Assembly (NCBI RefSeq): GCF_000758305.1
Contig: NZ_CP009458.1
Coordinates: forward strand, 4,898,001-4,962,000
Source of the DNA: Cedecea neteri
GTDB lineage: Bacteria; Pseudomonadota; Gammaproteobacteria; Enterobacterales; Enterobacteriaceae
Direction of reading: 5' to 3'
DNA length: 64,000 nt
Of this stretch, positions 1 through 9,900 are shown one piece after another. Each line of letters opens with the position of its first letter. The first letter of the stretch is position 1. The notes below the pieces were generated by a model that ran no database searches, was not told the origin of the DNA, and saw only the letters and a program-made list of their open reading frames with translations. The translations under genes were made by a program, and so were the position numbers.

Positions 1-1094
1 CGCTGTTTTTCATCCAGCATGCTGGCTTTGGCACGAATACGCGCTTCAAGCTGCGCAATCATGTCGTCGTTGTCCATACGATCTCGCTGGCGAACGCCAT
101 CTTCGTAGAAACCACTTTTTTTATTGCCGCCGGTGACCCCAAGGGTGGAAACCAGCGCTTCGCCCGGGCCATTCACCACACAGCCGATAATGGAAACGTC
201 CATCGGGGTGATAATGTCTTCCAGACGCTGCTCCAGAGCGTTTACCGTTCCGATAACGTCAAACTCCTGACGTGAGCAAGTTGGACAGGCGATAAAGTTG
301 ATCCCACGGGAGCGAATGCGCAGCGACTTAAGGATGTCGAAGCCCACTTTGATCTCTTCCACCGGATCCGCTGCCAGGGAAATGCGCAGCGTGTCGCCGA
401 TCCCTTCAGAGAGCAGCAGCCCGAGGCCGATAGCAGATTTTACAGAGCCCGCGCGCGCGCCGCCCGCTTCGGTGATCCCGAGGTGCAAAGGCTGATCGAT
501 CTGTTTCGCCAACAGGCGATAAGACTCAACGGCCAGGAATACGTCCGACGCTTTTACGCTCACCTTAAACTGATCGAAGTTGAGGCGATCGAGATGATCG
601 ACGTGGCGCATAGCGGATTCAAGCAGCGCCTGAGGCGTCGGCTCTCCGTATTTTTCCTGCAAATCTTTTTCCAAAGAACCGGCATTCACGCCGATACGGA
701 TAGGAATGTTTTTATCGCGTGCGCAGTCAACCACCGAGCGAATACGCTCTTCGTTGCCGATGTTGCCGGGGTTAATACGCAGGCAATCAACGCCATATTC
801 CGCGACTTTAAGCGCAATACGGTAATCGAAGTGGATATCGGCGACCAGCGGGACGCTGACTTGCTGCTTGATAAGCTTAAACGCCTCTGCGGCGTCCATT
901 GTCGGCACGGATACACGAACAATATCGGCACCCACGCGTTCTAATGCTTTGATTTGATTAACCGTAGCTTCCACATCGGTGGTACGCGTATTGGTCATCG
1001 ACTGAACGGCGATAGGGGCACCATCGCCGATTGGCACATTACCGACGTAGATCCGCTTGGATTTGCGACGTTGGATGGGTGCGGCATTATGCAT
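1..1094 (-). CDS. ispG: IspG, flavodoxin/ferredoxin-dependent HMBPP synthase (3' end outside window)
   Basis: This enzyme converts 2-C-methyl-erythritol 2,4-cyclodiphosphate to HMBPP, the penultimate step of the MEP isoprenoid pathway in the cytosol. The minus-strand frame starts at ATG 1094 and runs open to base 1, giving 364 codons; the E. coli protein has about 372, so only the last few residues lie beyond the edge. The N-terminal TIM-barrel half contains VQSMTNTRTTDVEAT. The C-terminal half keeps the [4Fe-4S] ligand motifs CPTCSR and GCVVNGPGE. It lies 38 bases downstream of rodZ, as in E. coli, and is probably co-transcribed with it. Identity is certain; the stop codon is not visible. 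Confidence 0.97.
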   Translation of the reverse strand, partial: MHNAAPIQRRKSKRIYVGNVPIGDGAPIAVQSMTNTRTTDVEATVNQIKALERVGADIVRVSVPTMDAAEAFKLIKQQVSVPLVADIHFDYRIALKVAEYGVDCLRINPGNIGNEERIRSVVDCARDKNIPIRIGVNAGSLEKDLQEKYGEPTPQALLESAMRHVDHLDRLNFDQFKVSVKASDVFLAVESYRLLAKQIDQPLHLGITEAGGARAGSVKSAIGLGLLLSEGIGDTLRISLAADPVEEIKVGFDILKSLRIRSRGINFIACPTCSRQEFDVIGTVNALEQRLEDIITPMDVSIIGCVVNGPGEALVSTLGVTGGNKKSGFYEDGVRQRDRMDNDDMIAQLEARIRAKASMLDEKQ

Positions 1095-1132
1095 GGTAAA
1101 TCTCCACAATTACGCGTCTGAACTGGCGCTGA

Positions 1133-2125
1133 TTATTCAGCACCGACAGTGAGACGTGCAACCTGGTTAGTTCTGATAAAGCGACTCAGGTCCACAGGTT
1201 TACCCTGATATTGAACCTGTACTGCTGACGGGGCGCCAATTTTCAGTTTATAAGGTGCTTTACCCGCTAAATCGAGCTTCGCATCTTTGCGCTGCAGGCC
1301 GCTAAACAGCTTTTTGCCGCTGGCATCGGTGACTTCCAGCCAGCAGTCAGCGGTGAAGTGCATGGACAGCCCTTGAGAGGCATCCGCGCTCTGATTTACG
1401 CCAGCCTGGTCGGTTGGCAGTTGGCCTGCAGTTGGCGCTGGCGTTGTCTGGGCGTTATCAACTGGTGCCTGGCTTGGCGCCACAACGGCAGATTGCTGAG
1501 CCGCATCTGTAGCAGCCGTTTGCTGGGCTGGCGCAGAAGAAGAAGCGGTGCTCTCCACTGGCGTAGGCAGTTCAACAGGTTGCGCAGGGGTTGATGTAGA
1601 TGCTGCATCGGTAGAAGTATCACTGCCGGTGTTCAGCGGCACAGACTGGCCGCTGCTTGCAGAAAGTTCGGTGGTTGACTGGTCGGCCATCGTAGACAGC
1701 TCTTCCTGCTGAGCTTTGTGGTTTTGCCACCACCATGCGCCCGTCAGGCCAATCACTACGAACAGAATCAGCCAGGTAAAACTCATCAGCCAGCCGTCGC
1801 GCTTTTTACGACGCTTACCAAGAGAGAAGCTTTGCATCGGCTCAACTTTGGCTGCCTTAATCGGCGCCTGTTTCGCCATCATCGGCAACAGCTCTTCTTC
1901 AGGAATATGAACCAGTCGCGCATAAGAGCGGATATAGCCACGCAGGAAAGTCGACGCCAGCTCGGCAGGCGCCTTGTCGTCTTCGATATCCCTGACGGTG
2001 GAAACTTTCAGGCACAGGCGTTCGGCTACAGCCTGCTGGCTGAGCCCCATTTGCTCACGTGCATTACGTAAACGCTGGCCTGTGGTTTGTGCTGCATTTG
2101 ATTCGTTAGTGGCTTCAGTATTCAT
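1133..2125 (-). CDS. rodZ: RodZ, cytoskeletal cell-shape protein
   Basis: RodZ links MreB filaments to the Rod peptidoglycan-elongation complex. The 330-residue protein shows a cytoplasmic helix-turn-helix domain (about residues 15-80), a basic KRRKKR stretch just before a single transmembrane helix at about 111-133, then a low-complexity periplasmic region rich in Ala, Thr, Ser and Pro (about 140-250). A C-terminal DUF4115-type beta domain follows (about 255-330). The length is close to that of the E. coli protein. It lies directly upstream of ispG and is separated from rlmN by a 422-base spacer that holds a terminator-like hairpin, so it may have its own promoter there. Confidence 0.95.
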   Translation of the reverse strand: MNTEATNESNAAQTTGQRLRNAREQMGLSQQAVAERLCLKVSTVRDIEDDKAPAELASTFLRGYIRSYARLVHIPEEELLPMMAKQAPIKAAKVEPMQSFSLGKRRKKRDGWLMSFTWLILFVVIGLTGAWWWQNHKAQQEELSTMADQSTTELSASSGQSVPLNTGSDTSTDAASTSTPAQPVELPTPVESTASSSAPAQQTAATDAAQQSAVVAPSQAPVDNAQTTPAPTAGQLPTDQAGVNQSADASQGLSMHFTADCWLEVTDASGKKLFSGLQRKDAKLDLAGKAPYKLKIGAPSAVQVQYQGKPVDLSRFIRTNQVARLTVGAE

Positions 2126-2547
2126 TAGCTACAACTGCTGGTACTGTTCAAATTAAAGAATTTGGCACAAGTCCTGTACCGCAGCGTCTCCGCTACGTCA
2201 GATTGACTCGCACCGCGAAACAAATCTGATACCTGAAGGCTACCCCTCAGTAAAAAAACCCGATACCCGCCATGCTGTTAGCGCTAGCTGGTATTTTAGT
2301 GGGTTGCCGGACCCGCCGGTGAGTTAACCATAGTCACCCTTTGACAGGTTGTCCGTTAACTTTACGAAATGGGCACAACTAAACTGTTGTTGCGACGCTA
2401 CATACTGCCTTAAAGCCGCCAGAAACGCACCGTAATTATTATCCTGAATGATGTATTAGGCCACGTTATTGACGACACATACACTTTTGCCCGTTTTTTA
2501 TACCGCGCGAAGCACCCTCGCTCAGCGCGGTAAATAGCTATCTCTTA
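2126..2547. other. rlmN-rodZ spacer, non-coding
   Basis: This 422-base stretch separates the end of rlmN from the start of rodZ, both on the minus strand. No convincing open frame is present. It contains a terminator-like hairpin (2252-2305) and a separate strong palindrome (2501-2531, arms TACCGCGC/GCGCGGTA) with no T-tract on either strand. I could not identify a reliable -10/-35 pair for rodZ. Confidence 0.6.
2252..2305 (-). terminator. Intrinsic-terminator-like hairpin between rlmN and rodZ
   Basis: Read on the minus strand, the outer arms AACCC...ATACC and GGTATCGGGTT can pair around an internal loop that itself contains the palindrome TAGCGCTA. The downstream arm runs into a seven-T tract (bases 2252-2258). 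This would separate rlmN from rodZ transcription, or act as an attenuator ahead of rodZ. The long loop makes it less canonical than other terminators in the window. Confidence 0.5.
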
Positions 2548-3711
2548 TCAGACGGCCTTCACGGCAATAGGTTCACCCTGCATACGTTTACGCATAGTAC
2601 GCTTGGTGCGGTCAATCACTTCACCTGCCAGCTGACCACATGCAGCATCGATATCGTCACCGCGAGTCTTACGAACAATGGTAGTAAAACCATAGCTCAT
2701 CAGAACTTTAGAGAAGCGATCGATACGGCTGTTGGAGCTACGGCCATAAGGCGCACCCGGGAACGGGTTCCATGGAATCAGATTGATTTTGCATGGCGTA
2801 TCTTTCAGGCATTCGGCCAGTTGATGCGCGTGCTCTGTGCCGTCGTTGACGTGATCCAACAGAACGTATTCCACCGTAACGCGGCCCTGGTTGGCGTTGG
2901 ATTTCTCCAGGTAACGACGAACGGCCGCCAGGAAGGTTTCGATGTTGTACTTTTTGTTGATCGGCATGATTTCATCGCGAATATCATCGGTCGGCGCGTG
3001 CAGGGAAATAGCCAGCGCGACGTCGATCATATCCCCGAGCTTGTCCAGCGCGGGTACCACACCAGAGGTGGAAAGCGTTACGCGACGTTTGGACAAGCCA
3101 AAGCCAAAGTCGTCGAGCATGATTTCCATTGCCGGAACCACGTTGTTCAGGTTCAGCAGCGGTTCGCCCATGCCCATCATCACCACGTTGGTGATAGGGC
3201 GCACGCCGGTTTTCTTCTGCGCACCGATAATCTTCGCCGCGCGCCAGACCTGACCAATAATCTCAGACACACGCAGGTTACGGTTAAAGCCCTGCTGCGC
3301 GGTTGAGCAGAATTTACATTCCAGCGCACAGCCAACCTGAGAAGAAACACACAGCGTGGCGCGATCTTCCTCCGGGATATACACCGTTTCCACCAGTTGG
3401 TCGGCAATTTTGATTGCCCACTTGATGGTACCGTCGGCAGAACGCTGCTCTTCAGCAACTTCAGGTGCACGAATCTCGGCGATCTCTTTCAGCTTATTGC
3501 GCAGGACCTTGTTGATGTCCGTCATTTCGTCGAAGTCATCACTGCAGTAGTGATACATCCACTTCATGACCTGATCCGCACGGAAAGGTTTCTCACCCAG
3601 CTCGGCGAAAAACTCGCGCAGCTGCTGGCGGTTGAGATCGAGCAGGTTAATTTTTTCGGCTTTATTGGAAACAACAACAGGTGTTGCTTCAGGCGTGTTC
3701 ATTTCAGACAT
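2548..3711 (-). CDS. rlmN: RlmN, 23S rRNA/tRNA adenine-C2 methyltransferase
   Basis: This radical SAM enzyme makes m2A2503 in 23S rRNA and m2A37 in some tRNAs. The 387-residue protein has the cluster-binding CxxxCxxC motif at C128, C132 and C135 (sequence CALECKFC). The SAM-binding GMGEPLLN motif lies near residue 178, and a conserved C-terminal cysteine in DAACGQLAG matches the second catalytic cysteine. Only the extreme N-terminus (MSEMNTPEATPVVV) differs much from E. coli. It follows ndk after a terminator-like hairpin and precedes rodZ. Confidence 0.97.
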   Translation of the reverse strand: MSEMNTPEATPVVVSNKAEKINLLDLNRQQLREFFAELGEKPFRADQVMKWMYHYCSDDFDEMTDINKVLRNKLKEIAEIRAPEVAEEQRSADGTIKWAIKIADQLVETVYIPEEDRATLCVSSQVGCALECKFCSTAQQGFNRNLRVSEIIGQVWRAAKIIGAQKKTGVRPITNVVMMGMGEPLLNLNNVVPAMEIMLDDFGFGLSKRRVTLSTSGVVPALDKLGDMIDVALAISLHAPTDDIRDEIMPINKKYNIETFLAAVRRYLEKSNANQGRVTVEYVLLDHVNDGTEHAHQLAECLKDTPCKINLIPWNPFPGAPYGRSSNSRIDRFSKVLMSYGFTTIVRKTRGDDIDAACGQLAGEVIDRTKRTMRKRMQGEPIAVKAV

Positions 3712-4009
3712 AATGTTTTCCGGCCTCGTTGTTACACGTTATGGCCCCTGGAGGGTTAGAAAAAGAAACGCCCCGGTGAGCAGGCTCTTCCGGGGGCGTT
3801 GCATTGTACAAATTCTATGGCATAGATGCCACGACTGAAAGCGAACAACGATTAAAAAATGTCACATAAGCTTTCACGTCGGGAATATCCAAAATCATTT
3901 GAGTTGCAGGTAGGCAGCAAGGGAATGAGCCCCAGGAGCTTACTTGGGTAAGTGACTGGGATGAGTTCCTGCAGCTAACACCCCTGCGGCTCAAAGGATG
4001 ACGGATATT
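3712..4009. other. ndk-rlmN spacer with hairpin and repeat-like segment
   Basis: This 298-base spacer has no gene. Near rlmN is a GC hairpin annotated separately. Bases about 3895-3997 look like a dispersed Enterobacterales intergenic repeat: a short palindrome around CTTACTTGGGTAAGTGA is flanked by GCCCCAGGAGCTT and CTGCAGCTAACACC. Only one clear copy occurs in this window, so the repeat call rests on recollection of similar blocks in related genomes. Confidence 0.4.
3757..3800 (-). terminator. Terminator-like hairpin downstream of ndk
   Basis: On the minus strand the arms AACGCCCC and GGGGCGTT (3768-3800) pair around an AGAGCCTGCTCA-type loop and are followed by TCTTTTTCT. It would end ndk transcripts, or limit read-through into rlmN, which begins 46 bases further on. 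Confidence 0.65.
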
Positions 4010-4441
4010 TTAGCGTGTGCGTGGGCACACTTCCCCTTCGCCGAAGAAGTAGGCGATTTCACGGGCTGCGGATTCTACGGAATCAGAACCGTGGGTGCCG
4101 TTTTCGGTGAAGCTGTCCGCGTAGTCTGCACGCAGAGTACCAGCCAGTGCGTTAGCCGGGTTAGTTGCGCCCAGCAGGTCGCGGTGACGCTGTACTGCGT
4201 TTTCGCTTTCCAGCACAGAAACAACGATTGGGCCAGAAGTCATGAACTCAACCAGACCGTCGAAGAACGGCTTACCGTCGTGCTCAGCGTAGAAACCACG
4301 AGCCTGCTCAACGGTCAGGTGCAGCATTTTTGCGCCAACGATTTTAAACCCTGCAGATTCAAAACGAGCATAAATGTTACCAATAACGTTTTTTGCCACC
4401 GCGTTTGGTTTGATGATGGAAAAAGTACGTTCAATAGCCAT
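4010..4441 (-). CDS. ndk: Ndk, nucleoside diphosphate kinase
   Basis: Ndk transfers the gamma-phosphate of ATP to nucleoside diphosphates through a phospho-histidine intermediate. From ATG 4441 the protein is 143 residues, exactly the E. coli length, with the active-site motif NGTHGSDS (His about 117) and the ending EVCPRTR. The open frame extends 34 codons upstream, but the start MAIERTFS is preceded by the ribosome-binding sequence GAGGTAATC and matches the family start. It sits between pbpC (upstream) and rlmN. Confidence 0.98.
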   Translation of the reverse strand: MAIERTFSIIKPNAVAKNVIGNIYARFESAGFKIVGAKMLHLTVEQARGFYAEHDGKPFFDGLVEFMTSGPIVVSVLESENAVQRHRDLLGATNPANALAGTLRADYADSFTENGTHGSDSVESAAREIAYFFGEGEVCPRTR

Positions 4442-4609
4442 GATTACCTCTGTAGATGTTCTGTGTGTCCGGGAAACCCGGTTATGAAATTGGCGCAGAT
4501 TATAAAGAGCAAGTTTGTCGTTGCCTATGGATGGAGATAACATTTTTTTAAAATAAGATTAGTTTTGGCAACACTATTGCTGCAGCGGGCGAAATTTCAC
4601 GTTTTGGCG

Positions 4610-6937
4610 TCACTGCAGGGTAAAGGCCGCGCTGGCAACCTGCCCGGACTCATCCATCACCACGACCTGATAGTCGCCCGGTTTATTGAGCATTAAGGCC
4701 AGGCCATCGCCTTTGCTCTCTTCACTTTCCCCGTTGATAAACCACCACCGCTGGCCCTGCCCACCCTGACTGGAAAGCCGCAGCGGGAGCTGCATCTGCC
4801 CCGGTAAGCGTTTCAAAATAGTGCCATCACGCACGCCAAGCAACAACAGCGGCGTTGCGCTCTCTTTCTGTAGAGGTGGGCAACTGGCTGAAACGACAGG
4901 CAAGCGAGCAGCACGGCGCTCAGCCGGGGGTAGCCAGGGTTCAAGGGGCAATGGCCAGAGAGCAACTGTCTGCTGAATAGCCCCAGGACAATCGGCTGCC
5001 ACTCGCTTCCCCTGCGCGTCAACCCAAATAAGCTGGCGCGTGCCCTGCAAGCCTTCTTGCCCCGGTGCCAGCAGCGTGGGCGGCTGAGCATCGTCCAGAA
5101 GCCAGGTTGCCAGACGGCGACGGCAGTTTACATCTCCGACGGGTAATGCCTGCCCGCCAGGCCAGCAGATCTCTGCGGCTGTGACAGACGTTGGCCGGGG
5201 ATCGGCCGGCAAATGGAGCTGCTGTACGCGCGAATTAGCCTGCAGCAAATTATTCACCTGATTCAGCAGCGGTACGGCACTGCCCAGCCCAAACTGCCCC
5301 GCCACCGGTGTGCTGTCAGGTCTGCCGGTCCAGATGCCAATCAGATAGCGCGAATTAATGCCTATGGCCCAGGCATCACGATACCCGTAGCTGGTCCCGG
5401 TTTTCCACGCCAGAGGGACGACGGGAGGTAAAGAAGCATCTGACTGAGGCTGGGCTTCTCCGGCAAGAATACGGCGGATAATCCAGGCCGCACCAGGCGA
5501 CATAAGTGGGCGCTCTCGCAGGGCATCACTCTCCAGCACCCGCAACTGAGCGGCCTTGCCATGACGGGCAAACGCGCTGTAGGCAGCCACTATCTGGTCC
5601 AGCCTGGCACCGCCGCCCCCAAGAATAAGCGACAGGTTGGGCTCGCTGCCCTGAGGGAAGCGAAGATTAAGCCCCACGTTAGCCATCTGCCCGGCAAAAC
5701 GCTTCGGCCCGTAGGCCTCAAGCACCTGAACAGCTGGCAAATTCAGCGAACGCACCAGGGCATCACTCATGCTTACCGGCCCGTGAAAACCGGTGTCGAA
5801 GTTCCCAGGGCGATAATCGCCAAACCGGCGCGGGACGTCCTGCAACAACGACGCCGAATGAATCAGCCCGTCATCCATCGCCATGCCGTAAACAAACGGT
5901 TTTAACACGGACCCCGGCGAGCGAATCGCGGTGACCATATCAACGTGTCCAAAACGGTTGTCGTCGTTGATATCCGCTGAGCCAACCCACGCGCGAACCT
6001 GCATAGTTGTGTGATCAACAACCAGCATGGCTAGCGAGGAGCGAGACGGCAGGCGTGATTTCCAGTTCAGCGCCAGCTCTTCCAGTTGGCGCTGTAAAGG
6101 TGCATTCAGCGTGGTCGTAATCAACGTTGACTTGCTTTTCGCTACCAGCGCCCGCGACAGTAACGGAGCCAACTGCGGCATCTGCCGCGGTGCCAGCCAG
6201 ACCGGCTCCTGCAAAGCCTCTTCGACCTGCTTATGTGACCACACGCCCTGCTCCGCCATGCGGCGCAATACCTTATCCCGCGCCTGCTGTGCCCGTTCAG
6301 GCCAGCGATCGGGCCTCAGGCGGCTGGGAGCCTGAGGCAGCACGGCAAGCAAGGCGGCTTCTGAATAACTTAGCCGATCGGGCGCTTTTCCAAGGTAGGC
6401 CCAGCTTGCCGCGCCGATCCCCTGTAAGGTACCGCCAAAGGGGGCACGATTAAGGTAGAGCGTCAGGATCTCCGTTTTTGAAAGATGCCACTCAAGCTGA
6501 AAGGCTCGCCAGACCTGGCGAACTTTACCTCCGAGAGTTCGGGGGTGAGGATCCAATAAGCGCGCAACTTGCATCGTCAGCGTACTGCCGCCGGAGATCA
6601 CTTCTCCATTTCGAAGATCCTGCCAGGCCGCACGCAAGATTGAGAAAGGATTGACGCCGGGATGATCCCAAAACCAGCGATCCTCATAGCCGATTAGCGC
6701 TTCCAGGTAGCGGGGAGAAACCTGGTTCAACACCACGGGATAACGCCAGATCCCTTCGGCATCAGCAAAACGCCAAAGCGGCGTGCCATCTGCCGCGACC
6801 ACCACCCGGGCTGGATTGACCTCTTGCAGCGGCAGCGGCCAGAGTTTATCCGCCAGCCAGACAAAAGAGGCAGCCAGCAGCGGGGCTATCAGCCAGAGAT
6901 AACCCCGCCGCCAGCGTAGCCTTGATCCGTTAAGCAC
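4610..6937 (-). CDS. pbpC: PbpC, bifunctional penicillin-binding protein 1C
   Basis: PbpC is an inner-membrane peptidoglycan glycosyltransferase/transpeptidase-type protein. The 775-residue protein has an N-terminal membrane anchor (about 13-30). A GT51 domain follows (about 55-240, with GYEDRWFWDHPG and GGSTLTMQVARL). The transpeptidase domain carries S343-V-L-K346 (in SPGSVLKPF) and K512-T-G (KTGTSYGYRDAW), and the PBP1C-specific C-terminal extension runs from about 690. It starts 11 bases after the yfhM stop. The conserved yfhM-pbpC pairing suggests the two act together in the periplasm, YfhM trapping proteases when the wall is breached (established hypothesis, not seen here). Confidence 0.97.
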   Translation of the reverse strand: MLNGSRLRWRRGYLWLIAPLLAASFVWLADKLWPLPLQEVNPARVVVAADGTPLWRFADAEGIWRYPVVLNQVSPRYLEALIGYEDRWFWDHPGVNPFSILRAAWQDLRNGEVISGGSTLTMQVARLLDPHPRTLGGKVRQVWRAFQLEWHLSKTEILTLYLNRAPFGGTLQGIGAASWAYLGKAPDRLSYSEAALLAVLPQAPSRLRPDRWPERAQQARDKVLRRMAEQGVWSHKQVEEALQEPVWLAPRQMPQLAPLLSRALVAKSKSTLITTTLNAPLQRQLEELALNWKSRLPSRSSLAMLVVDHTTMQVRAWVGSADINDDNRFGHVDMVTAIRSPGSVLKPFVYGMAMDDGLIHSASLLQDVPRRFGDYRPGNFDTGFHGPVSMSDALVRSLNLPAVQVLEAYGPKRFAGQMANVGLNLRFPQGSEPNLSLILGGGGARLDQIVAAYSAFARHGKAAQLRVLESDALRERPLMSPGAAWIIRRILAGEAQPQSDASLPPVVPLAWKTGTSYGYRDAWAIGINSRYLIGIWTGRPDSTPVAGQFGLGSAVPLLNQVNNLLQANSRVQQLHLPADPRPTSVTAAEICWPGGQALPVGDVNCRRRLATWLLDDAQPPTLLAPGQEGLQGTRQLIWVDAQGKRVAADCPGAIQQTVALWPLPLEPWLPPAERRAARLPVVSASCPPLQKESATPLLLLGVRDGTILKRLPGQMQLPLRLSSQGGQGQRWWFINGESEESKGDGLALMLNKPGDYQVVVMDESGQVASAAFTLQ

Positions 6938-6948
6938 CGACGTTCTGC

Positions 6949-9900
6949 TTACGGCACAACGGTCAACGTGCCGGTACTGCTACCGGTTGCCCGCCACTGC
7001 GGAACGTACATGGATTCCACCTGCGGAACTGGCACAGTGTAGCTTCCCGGCGTGACGGCCCGGGCCAGGTAAATAAGAGTTGCATGCTGGCCCTCATTCA
7101 GCGGCAGCGCGGCCACAAAGCGGTCATCCCTGAACTCCATATGCTGGATATCCTGCTGCTGCATTTGGTTGAGCAGAGTCTGTATTTCACTCGCACTGTC
7201 CCCCAGGCTGGCGCTGCTGTTAGCCAGATTCTGGTTTTCCAGCTCCAGCCCGGCCGGCAGTAAATCGACAACCAGCGCATCCGGTACGTTCTTGTCTGCC
7301 CAAACATCCAGCCACACCATAACCAGCTCACCGCTTTTCAGTGAAGAAAGCGACCGGGTGTTGCCTTTCGCATCAAGGAAGTGACGTTCAATATGCAGCA
7401 CATTGCTGAAGGCAGCCGGCGCCTGCTGCGGATACCCCGCGCTGTCGAGGCGTAAATAGAGGCTGGCCATCCCAGTGTTGGTCACCTGCAGACCAGAAAG
7501 CTGCTGCGCACTAAGATTACGCGTTACCGACTGGCTGGAAGCTAGTGGCTGCGCACCAAGCGAGGTCTGCGCCTGCCAGTCACCTTTCACGTTTTGCAGA
7601 CCGTGACCGGCAATGAACAATGCATTGGTTTCCTGAGTGGATAACCAACGCTGACTCCAGGCCATGTCCGATAGCTCAAGCAACAACTGATTCTGGGTGT
7701 CAGGTAGCAGCTTGTTCTCTTCCAGCAGGCTGAGCATCATCGCTTTATCCCGCAGTTCGCTGCCGTAATCCGCCATCCAGATCTGTTTATCACTTCGCTG
7801 AGTTTTGAGCCCCAAAGCAATCGCCTGTTGGCTGCGAGGTTCATCCCCCATGAGATTCAGGGCAACCCCCAACTGCACGAGTGGCAGCCCGGCTCGAGCC
7901 TGCTCGTGACGTTGCCAAAGTTCGCGTAATGCCCCAAGCGGTGCTTTTTGCTGACGGGCCAGAACCAGCCCGGCATAAGCCTGAACGGCGAAGCGGCTGG
8001 CCGGAGCGTCATCACTGTAGCGTAAGGCAATCAAACCAGGATCCTGAAGGTAGCGCAACAGGCGCTGATTGGCGTTGTTAAGTGCATCCCCATTGACGCT
8101 GTAACCCTGTTCGCCAGCTCGCACCAGGAAGTCGGTCACGTAGGCCGTCAACCAGTATTCTTCCGGCCCTGCTTTATCCCATAGCCCGAAACCGCCATTA
8201 TCGCTTTGCATTTCAAGCAGGCGGGCAATGCCAACATCAATGGCTGCCCGGCGCTGTTGGTCGGTAATACCTTTGATGCCCAGTGCATTCAGCTCAGTTT
8301 CGTTGGTGTAGAGCGACGGGAATAGCCCGCTGGTCGTTTGCTCAAGACAGCCATACGGATACGCTTTTAGCTCACGAATGTAACGCGCCAGGTTCAGTGG
8401 CGGACGGCCGCTCAACAATAGCTGACCTTCCAGGGTTGATTCAGCAATGCCGGACAGATGCTTAGGCGGAAGCGTCCATGTCTCGCCGGGTTTAACCACA
8501 GCACCGCTGTTCACCGTCTGCGCAGGGAATGCAGGCCGAACGCCGATTTTCCACTGTTTGATTGGATCAGCCAGCGTTTCACCTGGCAGAGCAAGTCCGT
8601 TAATCACGGCTTTGATTTCACCGTCACCGAAACCTTCCAGCGCACGTACGGGAATAAACAGCGTGCCGCGAGCACCTGGCGCCAGCTTCACATCCATCGT
8701 CGACGCGCCATTGAGCGCTAACAGCCCTTGAGCGCTAAGCGCCACGCTAAGCTGCTGAGGCCTGTCCGTCAGGTTAGTGAGATCCAATGCCAGGCGGCTG
8801 GTATCACCGCTCGCCATAAATCTCGGTGCGGCCAGTTCGCTCACTAACGGCGCGGCAACCGTGACTTTTTCTTCGCTATTACCAAAGCGATCGTCGGTCC
8901 AGGCCTGCGCCATAATCCGCAGCTCGCCGTTGAAATCACCAATTGGCAGCGTCACCGTTCCTTCGCCGTTTTCATCCAACGCAACAGGTTGGGCCTGCTG
9001 AGCGATGATAGTGACGTGATTCACCGGCTTTTTACCGCCACGGCTTAGCTCATCACCTTCATCGCCGTCACCGCCGAAGCGCAAAGCAGCTAGCCGCCCC
9101 TCGCCTTCAATCACCTGACCGTAAATGTCGTAGATGTCTGCACCATAACGCTTGCGCCCAAAGAAGGCGTCCCACGGATCCGGCGTTTTGTAATCGGTGA
9201 TATTAAGTACGCCGCTGTCCACGGCGGACAGCAGCACGTTAATTTGCTTCGGTACTTCACCATTTTTCATGCTGGCCTTTACCTTAACCGTCAGGTTTTG
9301 GTTAGGGCGCATTTTGGCTGGATTTTGCAACGTCAGATCGAGACGGCGGCTCTCGTCTCCTAGTGGCAGATGAAGGATACCAACCGCGCGTTTAGGCGTG
9401 GCGGAACGCGCCTTGTCTCCAGGGCGAATAACCACGGTGCTTAAGTAAAGATCGTGCCGCTGCCAGCTCTTATCCACCGGAATGGCGAGATCCATGCCGT
9501 CTGCTGGAACATCTATTTCTTTCCACCACAGCGGCCCGTCACTGGATTCCACCAGCGCATAACCTTTACCTGCGGCAGGCGCGGCAATATGCAGATTGAT
9601 GGTATCGCCAGCTTTGTAAGACGGTTTATCTATTTTTAGCGTCACTCTGTCCGGACGCACTGCACCGGTGCCATCGCTATTATCCTGCCAGCTGTAGCCG
9701 GCCCAGAAGCGCAGGCTGCTGACGAGGTTATTCTCTGGATCGCGAACTTCCAGACGGTACGAGCCCCACTCCACCGGGAAGGCCACTTTACCCGTTTCCC
9801 CGGCAGCCAACGTCAGCTTCTGCTCGGCTTCCACCAGATCTTTTTGATCGTACTGAGACCGCCAGCCTTCACTTTCTTCCCAGCTCCAGTAATAGTCCCG

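Noticed and set aside
2501..2531. Strong GC palindrome as a terminator for rlmN
   Set aside because: Neither strand has a T-tract after the stem; kept only as a non-coding palindrome.
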